Below, in pieces: positions 27,515-35,578 of a stretch of 64,000 nucleotides of DNA; position 1 is the first letter of the stretch; every line of letters starts with the position of its first letter. This stretch comes from Geodermatophilus saharensis (lineage in GTDB: Bacteria > Actinomycetota > Actinomycetes > Mycobacteriales > Geodermatophilaceae): contig NZ_FZOH01000001.1 in the NCBI RefSeq assembly GCF_900188205.1, forward strand, positions 344,359-408,358, read 5' to 3'. Below the pieces are notes generated by a model. It was not told the DNA's origin, searched no databases, and worked only from the letters and a program-made list of their open reading frames with translations. A program made the position numbers and the translations under genes.

Positions 27515-27517
27515 CGT
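27512..27517 (+). promoter_or_regulatory. Predicted -10 box (TAGCGT) for leaderless add
   Basis: TAGCGT overlapping the stop codon of the preceding permease, 6 bases, then GTG at 27524. No Shine-Dalgarno is visible. Confidence 0.6.
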
Positions 27518-27523
27518 CTGCCG

Positions 27524-28600
27524 GTGCCCGCACCGCTCGACGTCGACGCCGTCCGCCGCGCCCCCAAGGTCCTCCTCCACGACCACCTCGACGGCGGGCT
27601 GCGGCCGCAGACGGTGCTCGAGCTCGCCGAGGAGAGCGGCTACCGCGACCTGCCCGCGGGCGACGCCGAGGCACTGGGCACCTGGTTCCGCCAGGCCGCC
27701 GACTCCGGCTCGCTGGTCCGCTACCTGGAGACCTTCGCGCACACCGTCGGTGTGATGCAGCGGCCCGAGGCGGTGCGCCGGGTGGCCCGCGAGTGCGCCC
27801 TCGACCTCGCCGCCGACGGCGTCGTGCACGCCGAGGTCCGCATGGCGCCGGAGCTGCTCACCGCGGGCGGCACCCCGATCGAGGAGGCGGTCGAGGCGAT
27901 CCTCGACGGCTTCGCCCAGGGCAGCGCCGAGGCCGCCGCGGCCGGCACCCCGATCTCGGTCGGCGCGCTGCTGTGCGCCATGCGGCAGGCCGACCGGTGG
28001 GAGGAGGTCGCCGGCCTGGTGGTCCGGTACCGCGACGCCGGCGTCGTCGGCTTCGACCTGGCCGGCCCGGAGATCGGCTTCCCGCCCGACCGGATCCCGG
28101 CGGCCATCGCGCTGCTGGACCGCGCCGGGGCGCACCGCACCGTCCACGCCGGGGAGGCGGCCGGGATCGACAGCATCCGCGCCGCGCTCGACGGCGCCCA
28201 CGCCGAGCGCCTGGGCCACGGTGTCCGCATCGCCGACGAGGTGCCGGGGGAGGGGCCGCTGGGTCCGCTGGCGCGGCGGGTGCTCGACGAGCAGGTGCCG
28301 TTGGAGGTGGCGCCGTCGTCGAACGTGCAGACCGGCGCCTACCCGTCGATCGCCGCGCACCCGGTCGGCCGGCTGCACCGGCTCGGGTTCGCCGTCACGG
28401 TCAACACCGACAACCGGCTGATGAGCGGGGTGTCGGTCACCGGCGAGCTGGCCGACGTCGCCGCCGCGCACGGCTGGGGCTGGGACGACGTGCAGACCGT
28501 CACCGAGCGCGCCCTGGCCGCGGCCTTCCTCGACGACGCCGAGCGCGCCCGGCTGCTCGACGACGTCGTCCGTCCGGGGTTCGCCGCGCTGCGCGGGTGA
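27524..28600 (+). CDS. add: Adenosine deaminase
   Basis: 358 residues. It hydrolyses adenosine and deoxyadenosine to inosine forms. The zinc and catalytic residues are visible: HDHLDGGLRP (two His near the N-terminus), VHAGEAAG (His and the catalytic Glu), ERLGHGVRI (His) and NTDNRLMSG, where an Asn replaces the second Asp of the usual NTDDP motif. The TDN form is found in many actinobacterial Add proteins, and the first Asp, the zinc ligand, is retained. The GTG at 27524 fits a leaderless start. It lies 1.8 kb from deoA, in the same order as in mycobacteria. Confidence 0.93.
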   Translation: MPAPLDVDAVRRAPKVLLHDHLDGGLRPQTVLELAEESGYRDLPAGDAEALGTWFRQAADSGSLVRYLETFAHTVGVMQRPEAVRRVARECALDLAADGVVHAEVRMAPELLTAGGTPIEEAVEAILDGFAQGSAEAAAAGTPISVGALLCAMRQADRWEEVAGLVVRYRDAGVVGFDLAGPEIGFPPDRIPAAIALLDRAGAHRTVHAGEAAGIDSIRAALDGAHAERLGHGVRIADEVPGEGPLGPLARRVLDEQVPLEVAPSSNVQTGAYPSIAAHPVGRLHRLGFAVTVNTDNRLMSGVSVTGELADVAAAHGWGWDDVQTVTERALAAAFLDDAERARLLDDVVRPGFAALRG

Positions 28601-28646
28601 GCACGGCCACCACCGGCTCGCGGAACGGCCGGGGGACCTGCGCTGT

Positions 28647-28652
28647 TACCGT
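28647..28652 (+). promoter_or_regulatory. Possible -10 box (TACCGT) for the DEAD-box helicase gene
   Basis: TACCGT after CTGT, about 170 bases before the preferred ATG at 28823. It would give a long 5' leader of roughly 165 bases, as is common for cold-inducible RNA helicase genes. A CCCGGAC/GTCCGGG stem occurs at 28681-28699 inside that leader. Confidence 0.35.
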
Positions 28653-28700
28653 GGGTGTGCCGGCACTCGCCGGACATCCTCCCGGACGGTCCGTCCGGGC

Positions 28701-28754
28701 ATGAGCGCATCCGTGCAGATCCGCCGCGTCGACGACGCCCGCGATCGCCAGTGA
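28701..28754 (+). CDS. Possible 17-codon upstream ORF in the helicase leader
   Basis: ATG at 28701, TGA at 28752-28754, peptide MSASVQIRRVDDARDRQ. It begins directly after a small GC hairpin and lies within the presumed 5' leader of the helicase gene. No Shine-Dalgarno supports it. It could be a regulatory leader peptide or chance. Confidence 0.2.
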   Translation: MSASVQIRRVDDARDRQ

Positions 28755-28822
28755 GGACGCCGACGCCGGCGCCCGCGCACGCCACGGGACGCGCCCGAGC
28801 AGTATCGGAGTCCCACACCCGC

Positions 28823-30325
28823 ATGTCCTCGTTCGACCTCGTCGACGCCGTCGACACCCAGAACGACTCCCCGAACCACCCCCAGAACACCTCCGAGCCG
28901 GCCGCCCCGGCCTCCGCTCCGCAGGGCCCCGGCTTCGCGGAGCTCGGCCTGCCCCAGCAGCTGGTGACGGCGCTGGAGCGGCGCGGCATCCACGCGCCGT
29001 TCGCCATCCAGGCCACCGTCCTGCCCGACGCCCTCGCCGGCCGCGACGTGCTCGGCAAGGCCGCCACCGGGTCGGGCAAGACCCTCGCCTTCGGCCTGCC
29101 GCTGCTCGCCCGCCTGGGCATCACCGCCCGCCGCGGCCCGCGCGCGCCGCGGGCGCTGGTCCTGGTGCCCACCCGCGAGCTCGCCCAGCAGGTCTCCGAC
29201 GCGCTGGCGCCGCTCGGCCAGGCGGTCGGCGTCCAGTTCGCCACCGTCTACGGCGGCGCCTCGATGGGCCGTCAGATCTCGCAGCTGCGCCGCGGCGTCG
29301 ACGTCGTCGTCGCCACCCCCGGCCGGCTGCAGGACCTCATCGCCCAGGGCGAGGCCACCCTCGCCGACGTCGAGGTCAGCGTCATCGACGAGGCCGACTT
29401 CATGTCCGACCTCGGCTTCCTGCCGGTCGTGCAGGAGCTGCTCGACCAGACCCGCCCCGACGCCCAGCGGCTGCTGTTCTCGGCGACCCTGGACGGCGAG
29501 GTCGACGCGCTGGTCCGCCGCTACCTGACCGACCCGGCGCGGCACGAGGTCAAGCGCCCCGGCGACGACGCCCCGCCCGCCGAGCACCTGGCCTACAGCG
29601 TCGCCTTCCGCGACAAGGTGCCGGTGACCCAGGAGCTGGCCGCGCGACCCGGCCGCACGATCGTCTTCGCCCGCACGCAGCTCGGCGTCGACCGGCTCAC
29701 CGAGAACCTGCGGGCCGCAGGCGTCAAGGCCGAGGCCATCCACGGCGGCCTGCCGCAGTCGGCCCGTCGCCGGGCGCTGGAGGAGTTCACCGACGCCCGC
29801 AGCCCCGTCCTGGTGGCCACCGACGTCGCCGCCCGCGGCATCCACGTCGACGACGTCTCGCTGGTGCTGCACTACGACCCGCCGGCCGACCACAAGACCT
29901 ACCTGCACCGCTCGGGCCGCACCGCCCGCGCCGGTGCCGCCGGTGTGGTGGTGTCCCTGCTGCTGCCCGACCAGGTGGGCCAGGCCAAGCGGCGGTTCCG
30001 CCAGGCGAAGGTCGACCCGCAGGTCAGCCGCGTCCGGCCGGGCGACGCCCCGATCGCCGAGCTCGTCGCCAGCGGCGTGCCGGTCGAGCCGGTGGAGCGG
30101 CCCGCCCGCGAGTCGCGGCGCCCGCACGGCGGCCCCGGTGGCCGACGTCCGCGCCGGGACGGCGACCGCCCGCGCCGGCCCTACGGCGAGGGGAGCCGGC
30201 GCGAGGGCGACCGCGGCCGGCGCGAGGGTGACCGCCCGCGCCGTCCCGCCGGTGACCGCGACCGTTTCCGCGGCCCCGGCGAGCGCGGCGGCCGCGCCGA
30301 CCGTCCGGCCCCCGCGCGCGACTGA
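28823..30325 (+). CDS. DEAD-box ATP-dependent RNA helicase (RhlE/CsdA type)
   Basis: 500 residues from the ATG at 28823. It contains the full set of helicase motifs: Q motif (FAELGLPQQLV to AIQATVLP), motif I ATGSGKT (residues 81-87), PTRELAQQ, TPGRL, DEAD (189-192), SAT, then ATDVAARGIHV and HRSGRTARAG in the second RecA domain. The C-terminal 90 residues form an Arg/Gly/Asp-rich tail with repeats such as REGDRGRREGDRPRRP, likely RNA-binding. The frame stays open upstream to GTG 28655, but the preceding 56 codons are not conserved-looking and would overlap the probable leader. It is likely involved in RNA unwinding during cold or ribosome assembly. Confidence 0.93.
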   Translation: MSSFDLVDAVDTQNDSPNHPQNTSEPAAPASAPQGPGFAELGLPQQLVTALERRGIHAPFAIQATVLPDALAGRDVLGKAATGSGKTLAFGLPLLARLGITARRGPRAPRALVLVPTRELAQQVSDALAPLGQAVGVQFATVYGGASMGRQISQLRRGVDVVVATPGRLQDLIAQGEATLADVEVSVIDEADFMSDLGFLPVVQELLDQTRPDAQRLLFSATLDGEVDALVRRYLTDPARHEVKRPGDDAPPAEHLAYSVAFRDKVPVTQELAARPGRTIVFARTQLGVDRLTENLRAAGVKAEAIHGGLPQSARRRALEEFTDARSPVLVATDVAARGIHVDDVSLVLHYDPPADHKTYLHRSGRTARAGAAGVVVSLLLPDQVGQAKRRFRQAKVDPQVSRVRPGDAPIAELVASGVPVEPVERPARESRRPHGGPGGRRPRRDGDRPRRPYGEGSRREGDRGRREGDRPRRPAGDRDRFRGPGERGGRADRPAPARD

Positions 30326-30332
30326 GCAAGGA

Positions 30333-30384
30333 CCTCCTGGCCCCCCACCCCTCGCTCCGCTCGGGCCGGGACCCTGCCAGGAGG
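30333..30384 (+). terminator. Inverted repeat after the helicase gene
   Basis: CCTCCTGGC (30333-30341) pairs with GCCAGGAGG (30376-30384) across 34 bases, starting 8 bases after the stop. It is the first of three hairpins in the 295-base convergent gap 30326-30620. Confidence 0.5.
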
Positions 30385-30447
30385 CCGTTCCAGTAGCTCA
30401 CCAGCGGCCGGTCCCGGTTCCCGGGGCCGGCCGCTGGGCTGTGCTGC

Positions 30448-30493
30448 GCACGGTCGTGCTCTGCACACGGGTGTGTGCAGAGCACGACCGTGC
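30448..30493. terminator. 21-bp perfect hairpin in convergent gap
   Basis: 30448-30468 pairs perfectly with 30473-30493, with a 4-base loop. It shares GTGCTCTGC with the next hairpin. It is very stable and lies between two convergent genes, so a bidirectional terminator is likely, although it may also be a dispersed repeat. Confidence 0.75.
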
Positions 30494-30520
30494 CCAGCGG
30501 AGGTGGGTCCTGCGGACGCT

Positions 30521-30553
30521 CGTGCTCTGCCCCCACGAGCGGGGCAGGGCACG
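30521..30553. terminator. 13-bp hairpin related to the preceding one
   Basis: 30521-30533 pairs with 30541-30553 with a single G-T wobble and a 7-base loop. It begins with the same CGTGCTCTGC as the left arm at 30455. No gene was found in 30326-30620. Confidence 0.6.
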
Positions 30554-30620
30554 ACCGAGCGGCGGAGGCGGTGGCTCCCCGGCGGTGCGCCGAGCCTGGC
30601 ACGGGCTCGGCGCGCGACCG

Positions 30621-32135
30621 TCAGTCCCGGAACACCAGGGCGCCGCTGACCTGCGCGACGACCTCGTCCCACGCGGCCCGCAGCGGGCCGGCGTCCTCCG
30701 CGCGCAGCGGCGTGCCCGGCTCCCGCTCGCCGATCGCGACGGCGCGGCCCAGCGGCGCGGACGGCGCGAGCAGCTCCTCGACCCGGGACAGGCCGGCGTA
30801 CTCGGCGACGTCGCGGACGCCCTCCACCGGCTGGGCGAGGACGCCGTGGTCGACCAGTCCCGCCGCGCCGCCGGAGACCTCGGCGAGGAGCTCCCCGAGC
30901 TCGGTGAGGTCGTAGCGGTCCTGCTCGGCCGGCAGGGGCAGGGTGTCGGTGTCGGCGACCTCGGGCCACGACGCGATCTCGGTGAGGTCGTGCTCCTCGT
31001 CGCCGGCGAGGAACCGGGCGAGGTCGGCGGGTGTGTCGAACAGCCACACCTCGCCGTCGCGGCCGAGGAAGCGGGCGACGTCCTCGACGTAGCAGCGCAG
31101 TGTCACCCCGGCGCCGTCGGGGACCACCAGCTCCACCGGGAGGATCCCGACGGCCTCCCAGAACTCCGCCGCGGCGGCCACCGCCGCCGGCGTCGCGGTG
31201 ATCCGGCTCCCGCCGCGGATGGTGCTCACCCCCGCGGTCGCCGCCTCCGCCGGCGCGGCCGCCGTGGACCCGGCGGCGGGCCGGTCGCCCGAGCCGTCGG
31301 AGCCCGGCGCCACGGTCTCCTGCGAGCCGACCGTGCCGACCGCGGTGGCCCCCGCCGGCGCGCCGTCCCTGGTGTCGTCCGCGGTGTCGTCCTCGTCGTC
31401 GAGGTCCTCGTCGTCGGCGACCGAGGGGTAGGCGTCGAGCGTGGTGGTGCCGGCGCCGGTCCAGTCCAGGTGACCCGACAGCTCCTCGAGGACGTCCTCC
31501 CACAGGTCGTCGAGCGCCCCGCCGACGCCGCCCCAGGCGTCCTCGCCCGAGCGGCCGACGAACGCCTCGACGCCCAGGCCCAGCGAGCCGATCTCCGGGC
31601 GGGCGACCAGCTCGGCCAGCGCGGGGAACTCGGTCTCGTCGTCGTCGAGGTCGGCGGCGTCGGTGTCCGCGTCGTCGGTGTCGGTGTCGGGCTCGACGAC
31701 CCGCGAGCCCACCGTCGGGGCGTCGTCGACGCCGCCGGTGTCGAGGCACTCGGCCAGGCGGGAGACGATGTCGACCGTGGCGGCCAGCTCCTCGACCGCC
31801 CACCGGTCGGGGTTCTCGGCGGCGATGTCGTAGACGCCGTCGAGGTCGTAGCGGTGGTCGTCGTCGGGCGTGAGGTCCGCCGCGCCCAGCCCCGCCACCA
31901 CCGGCCAGACCGGGTGGTCGGCGAGGTCGTGGTCGGTGGCCGTGCGGCAGAACGCGGCGAGCGCGGCCGGGGTGGGGAACAGGTGCACCGTGGCGGTGTC
32001 CCCCTCGGAGGTGCCGAGGAAGGCCTGCCACTCCTCGCCGTCCTCCTCCCACGGCGGCGCCCACAGGGTGTAGCCGGTGCGGTCGTCGAGGATGAGCGCG
32101 ATGGGGACGATGCTGGGCCTGGCCACGGAGCCCAT
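30621..32135 (-). CDS. Acidic protein with duplicated actinobacterial domain (unknown function)
   Basis: 504 residues. The N-terminal half (about 10-230) and C-terminal half (about 345-500) carry related sequence: VHLFPTPAALAAFCR followed by DHDLADHPVWPVVAG, against VWLFDTPADLARFL followed by EHDLTEIASWPEVAD. Between them is a long acidic, low-complexity linker rich in Asp, Ala, Gly and Thr. The N-terminal unit resembles a conserved actinobacterial family that I recall being labelled 'primosomal protein' without good reason; I do not know a function. There is no signal peptide. ATG at 32135 is used, but GTG at 32126 stands 7 bases after a CAGGAT box and may be the real start. Confidence 0.7.
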   Translation of the reverse strand: MGSVARPSIVPIALILDDRTGYTLWAPPWEEDGEEWQAFLGTSEGDTATVHLFPTPAALAAFCRTATDHDLADHPVWPVVAGLGAADLTPDDDHRYDLDGVYDIAAENPDRWAVEELAATVDIVSRLAECLDTGGVDDAPTVGSRVVEPDTDTDDADTDAADLDDDETEFPALAELVARPEIGSLGLGVEAFVGRSGEDAWGGVGGALDDLWEDVLEELSGHLDWTGAGTTTLDAYPSVADDEDLDDEDDTADDTRDGAPAGATAVGTVGSQETVAPGSDGSGDRPAAGSTAAAPAEAATAGVSTIRGGSRITATPAAVAAAAEFWEAVGILPVELVVPDGAGVTLRCYVEDVARFLGRDGEVWLFDTPADLARFLAGDEEHDLTEIASWPEVADTDTLPLPAEQDRYDLTELGELLAEVSGGAAGLVDHGVLAQPVEGVRDVAEYAGLSRVEELLAPSAPLGRAVAIGEREPGTPLRAEDAGPLRAAWDEVVAQVSGALVFRD

Positions 32136-32139
32136 CCTG
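32134..32139 (-). promoter_or_regulatory. Possible -10 box (CAGGAT) before the duplicated-domain gene
   Basis: Minus strand: CAGGAT, 7 bases, then the in-frame GTG at 32126. It differs from the purN box by one base. It overlaps the annotated ATG, so if used the protein would be three residues shorter. Confidence 0.35.
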
Positions 32140-32169
32140 CCCGGCGCGGGCCGGCACCGCGTCCGTGGG

Positions 32170-33036
32170 TCAGACGCCCTTCGGGTGCCACACCGTCTTG
32201 GTCTCGAGGAACCGCGTCATCCGCGACGTACCCGGGTCGGCGGTCCAGTCCGGCTCCTCGGCCGGCGGGCGCAGCACCCGTTTGATGCTGCCGGCGGCCA
32301 GCCGCTCGAGCTCCAGCGCCCGGTCGGCCGGCGCGCCGGTGAGGTCGACGGCGTCGACGTCGTCGTGCTCGGCCAGCCACGGGCCGATCTCGCCGGCGTC
32401 GCCGGTGAGCAGGTTGACCACGCCCCCGGGGACGTCGCTGGTGGCCAGCACCTCGCCGAGCGTCACCGCCGGCAGCGGGCGCCGGTGGGACGTCACGACG
32501 ACGGCGGTGTTGCCGCCGGCGAGGACCGGCGCCAGCACGCTCACCAGGCCCAGCAGGGAGGACCGCTGCGGGGCCAGCACCGCGACGACGCCGGTGGGCT
32601 CGGGCAGCGAGAAGTCGAAGAACGGCCCGGCGACCGGGTTGGCGCTGCCGAGGACCGCGGCGAGCTTGTCGGTCCACCCGGCGTACCAGACCCAGCGGTC
32701 GATGGCGGCGTCGACGACGGCCCGCGCCCGCCCGGAGGACAGCCCCTCCCCGGCGGCGACCTCCTCGCAGAACTGCGCGTGCCGGCCCTCCATCACCTCG
32801 GCCACCCGGTAGAGCACCTGGCCGCGGTTGTAGGCGGTGGCCCGCGACCACCTCCCGAACGCGGCCCGCGCGGCGACGACGGCGTCGCGGGCGTCCTTGC
32901 GGGAGGCCCACGCGGCGTTGGCGAGGAACGCCCCCCGGGCGTCGGCGACCTCGTAGGTGCGGCCGGACTCCGAGCGGGGGAAGGCCCCGTTCACGTACAG
33001 CTTGTAGGTCTTGCGGACCGCCAGACGGTCGCTCAC
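32170..33036 (-). CDS. Truncated aldehyde-dehydrogenase-like protein lacking the catalytic Cys
   Basis: 288 residues, against about 480 for a full enzyme. The N-terminal part and coenzyme-binding domain are aldehyde-dehydrogenase-like: YVNGAFPRSESGRTYEV, EPTGVVAVLAPQRSSLLGL in place of the usual PWNFP segment, LAGGNTAVVV and DVPGGVVNLLTG. The protein ends soon afterwards: the region with the general-base Glu (LELGG) and the nucleophilic Cys (GxxCC), and the oligomerisation part, are absent. There is no frameshift debris downstream, so it looks like a stable short form. The GTG at 33036 overlaps the stop of the intact enzyme (GTGA). It may be a non-catalytic partner. Confidence 0.85.
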   Translation of the reverse strand: MSDRLAVRKTYKLYVNGAFPRSESGRTYEVADARGAFLANAAWASRKDARDAVVAARAAFGRWSRATAYNRGQVLYRVAEVMEGRHAQFCEEVAAGEGLSSGRARAVVDAAIDRWVWYAGWTDKLAAVLGSANPVAGPFFDFSLPEPTGVVAVLAPQRSSLLGLVSVLAPVLAGGNTAVVVTSHRRPLPAVTLGEVLATSDVPGGVVNLLTGDAGEIGPWLAEHDDVDAVDLTGAPADRALELERLAAGSIKRVLRPPAEEPDWTADPGTSRMTRFLETKTVWHPKGV

Positions 33037-34478
33037 CGGGCGCTCTCCTTCAGGTACGCGGCCAGCCCGTGGCGGCCGCCCTCGCGGCCGTAGCCGGACT
33101 GCTTGTAGCCGCCGAAGGGCGACGTCGGGTCGAACTGGTTGAACGTGTTCGCCCACACCACGCCGGCGCGCAGCCGGTCGGCGATCGCGAGGATCCGCGA
33201 GCCCTTCTCCGTCCAGATGCCGGCCGACAGCCCGTAGGTGGTGTTGTTGGCCTTGGCCACCGCCTCGTCCGGGGTGCGGAAGGTGAGCACCGACAGGACG
33301 GGGCCGAACACCTCGTCGCGGGCGATCCGGTGGGCGGGGGAGACGTCGGTGAACACCGTCGGCGGGAACCAGAAGCCGCGGTCGGGCAGCTCGCAGGCCG
33401 GCTGCCAGCGGTGCGCGCCCTCGGCCTCGCCGATCTCGGACAGCTCCCGGATGCGGGCGAGCTGCTCGGCGGAGTTGATCGCCCCGATGTCGGTGTTCTT
33501 GTCCAGCGGGTCGCCCACCCGCAGCGTGCCGATCCGCCGCTGCAGCGAGGCGATGACCTCGTCGTGGACGGACTCCTGCACCAGCAGCCGGGAGCCGGCG
33601 CAGCAGACGTGACCCTGGTTGAAGAAGATGCCGCGCACGATGCCCTCGACGGCCTGGTCGATCGGGGCGTCGTCGAAGACGATGTTGGCCGCCTTGCCGC
33701 CGAGCTCGAGGGTCAGCGCCTTGCGGGTGCCGGCCACGGCGCGGGCGATCGAGCGGCCCACCTCGGTGGAGCCGGTGAAGGCGACCTTGTCGACGTCGTC
33801 GTGCTCGACGACGGCCCGGCCGGTCTCGCCGGCGCCGGTGACGACGTTGACCACGCCGGGCGGCAGGTCGGCCTGCCGGCACACCTCGGCGAACAGCAGC
33901 GCGCTCAGCGGGGTGGTCTCGGCCGGCTTGAGGACGACGGTGTTGCCGGTGGCCAGCGCGGGGGCGACCTTCCACGCCAGCATCAGCAGCGGGAAGTTCC
34001 ACGGGATGACCTGGCCGGCCACGCCGTGCGGGCGCGGGTCGGGACCCAGCCCCGCGTAGGAGAGCTTGTCGGCCCAGCCCGCGTGGTAGAAGAAGTGCGC
34101 CGCGGCCAGGGGGACGTCGACGTCGCGGGACTCCCGGATCGGCTTGCCGTTGTCCAGCGACTCCAGCACGGCGAACTCGCGTGCCCGCTCCTGCAGGATG
34201 CGGGCGATCCGGAACAGGTACTTGCCGCGGTCGGCCGGGCGCATCGGCCCCCACACGCGGGTGTGGGCGCGGCGGGCGGCCTTCACGGCCCGGTCGACGT
34301 CGGCCTCGGTGCCCACCGCGATCTCGCTGAGCACCTCCTCGGTGGCCGGGTTGACCGTCTTCATCGGCTCGCCGGAGCCGTCGACGAACTCGCCGTCGAC
34401 GAACAGGCCGTAGGACGGCGCGATGTCGACGATCGACCGGGACTCGGGAGCGGGGGCGTACTCGAAGAGGCTGGTCAT
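33033..34478 (-). CDS. Aldehyde dehydrogenase (NAD(P)-dependent)
   Basis: 481 residues, full length. Catalytic features are present: [21 protein letters not shown] with the coenzyme-binding Lys, [20 protein letters not shown] with the general-base Glu, and [11 protein letters not shown] with the nucleophilic Cys; [10 protein letters not shown] lies in the C-terminal part. The ATG at 34478 overlaps the deoC stop (TGATG). DeoC releases acetaldehyde, so this enzyme probably oxidises it to acetate; that link is an inference from gene order. It is followed by a truncated homologue with a GTGA overlap. Confidence 0.95.
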   Translation of the reverse strand: MTSLFEYAPAPESRSIVDIAPSYGLFVDGEFVDGSGEPMKTVNPATEEVLSEIAVGTEADVDRAVKAARRAHTRVWGPMRPADRGKYLFRIARILQERAREFAVLESLDNGKPIRESRDVDVPLAAAHFFYHAGWADKLSYAGLGPDPRPHGVAGQVIPWNFPLLMLAWKVAPALATGNTVVLKPAETTPLSALLFAEVCRQADLPPGVVNVVTGAGETGRAVVEHDDVDKVAFTGSTEVGRSIARAVAGTRKALTLELGGKAANIVFDDAPIDQAVEGIVRGIFFNQGHVCCAGSRLLVQESVHDEVIASLQRRIGTLRVGDPLDKNTDIGAINSAEQLARIRELSEIGEAEGAHRWQPACELPDRGFWFPPTVFTDVSPAHRIARDEVFGPVLSVLTFRTPDEAVAKANNTTYGLSAGIWTEKGSRILAIADRLRAGVVWANTFNQFDPTSPFGGYKQSGYGREGGRHGLAAYLKESAR

Positions 34479-35473
34479 CAGTCCACCGATACGTGGTCGG
34501 GGCCGGAGTAGTGGCCGGTGCGCAGCTTCTGCCGCTGCTGGAGCAGGTCGTTGAGGAGGCTGGAGGCGCCGAGGCGGAACCAGTCGGGGGACAGCCAGTC
34601 GGCGCCGACGGTCTCGTTGACCAGCACCAGGTGCTTGACGGCGTCCTTGGTGGTGCGGATCCCGCCGGCGGGCTTGACGCCGACCTGGGTGCCGGTGGCG
34701 GCGCGGAAGTCGCGGACCGCCTCGAGCATCACCAGGCAGACCGGCAGCGTGGCCGCGGGGGAGATCTTGCCGGTGGAGGTCTTGATGAAGTCCGCCCCGG
34801 CGAGCATCGCCAGCCACGAGGCGCGGCGGGCGTTGTCGTAGGTGACCAGCTCGCCGGTCTCGAGGATGACCTTCAGGTGGGCGTCCCCGCAGGCCTCCTT
34901 CACCGCGACGATCTCCTCGAAGACCTCGAGGTAGCGGCCGGACAGGAACGCGCCCCGGTCGATGACCATGTCGATCTCGTCGGCACCGTTGCCCACGGCG
35001 TCGCGGACGTCGGCGAGCTTGACCGCCCGGCTGGCCCGGCCGCTGGGGAAGGCGGTGGCGACGGCGGCGACGTGGATGCCGGTGCCGGCCAGGGCCTCCC
35101 GCGCGACGCCGGCGAGGTCGCCGTAGACGCAGACGGCGGCGACCGCCGGGCAGGAGGGGTCGTCGGGGTCGGGACGGCGGGCCTTGGCGGCCAGCGAGCG
35201 GACCCTGCCGGGGGTGTCGGCGCCCTCGAGCGTGGTCAGGTCGACCATCGCGATCGCGGTGTCGATCGCCCACGCCTTGGCGGTGGTCTTGATCGAGCGC
35301 GTGCCGAGCGTGGCGGCGCGCTGCTCGGCCCCCACCTGGTCGACACCGGGCAGGCCGTGCAGGAAGGCGCGGAGGGCGGCGTCCGAGCGGGTCACGTCGT
35401 CGAACGGCGCCGCGGGCCCCGGGCCGGGCCGGGTCCCGGCCGCCAGCGTCCCGGGGTCGAGCACGTGGGTCAT
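34478..35473 (-). CDS. deoC: Deoxyribose-phosphate aldolase
   Basis: 331 residues, longer than the E. coli enzyme (259), with about 70 extra residues mostly N-terminal ([19 protein letters not shown] and onward). It splits 2-deoxyribose-5-phosphate into glyceraldehyde-3-phosphate and acetaldehyde. Core motifs are [20 protein letters not shown] with the catalytic Lys, [10 protein letters not shown] with the Schiff-base Lys, and [10 protein letters not shown]. The ATG at 35473 is 6 bases after a GAGAAT box. It heads a deoC-ALDH-truncated ALDH operon and is divergent from upp. Confidence 0.95.
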   Translation of the reverse strand: MTHVLDPGTLAAGTRPGPGPAAPFDDVTRSDAALRAFLHGLPGVDQVGAEQRAATLGTRSIKTTAKAWAIDTAIAMVDLTTLEGADTPGRVRSLAAKARRPDPDDPSCPAVAAVCVYGDLAGVAREALAGTGIHVAAVATAFPSGRASRAVKLADVRDAVGNGADEIDMVIDRGAFLSGRYLEVFEEIVAVKEACGDAHLKVILETGELVTYDNARRASWLAMLAGADFIKTSTGKISPAATLPVCLVMLEAVRDFRAATGTQVGVKPAGGIRTTKDAVKHLVLVNETVGADWLSPDWFRLGASSLLNDLLQQRQKLRTGHYSGPDHVSVD

Positions 35474-35479
35474 GCCGCC

Positions 35480-35485
35480 ATTCTC
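35480..35485 (-). promoter_or_regulatory. Predicted -10 box (GAGAAT) for leaderless deoC
   Basis: Minus strand: GAGAAT, 6 bases, then ATG at 35473. It lies about 80 bases from the divergent upp box at 35566. Confidence 0.45.
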
Positions 35486-35565
35486 CCTGTCCCGCCGGCC
35501 GGCCCGGGAGCGCGGTCGCCCCGAGGGGGTGGCCGCTTCCCGGCCGGGGCGCGGGAGCCGACCGA

Positions 35566-35571
35566 TACGGT
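35566..35571 (+). promoter_or_regulatory. Predicted -10 box (TACGGT) for leaderless upp
   Basis: TACGGT, 7 bases, then GTG at 35579. No Shine-Dalgarno is present. Confidence 0.6.
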
Positions 35572-35578
35572 GGCGCCC

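Noticed and set aside
28655-28822. N-terminal extension of the DEAD-box helicase from GTG 28655
   Set aside because: The 56 extra codons are Pro/Arg-rich without helicase similarity, and the stretch contains a hairpin typical of a leader.
32170-33036. Pseudogene call for the short aldehyde dehydrogenase
   Set aside because: There is no frameshift or internal stop, the overlap with the neighbour is intact, and the 34 bases beyond its stop hold no remnant of the missing half.
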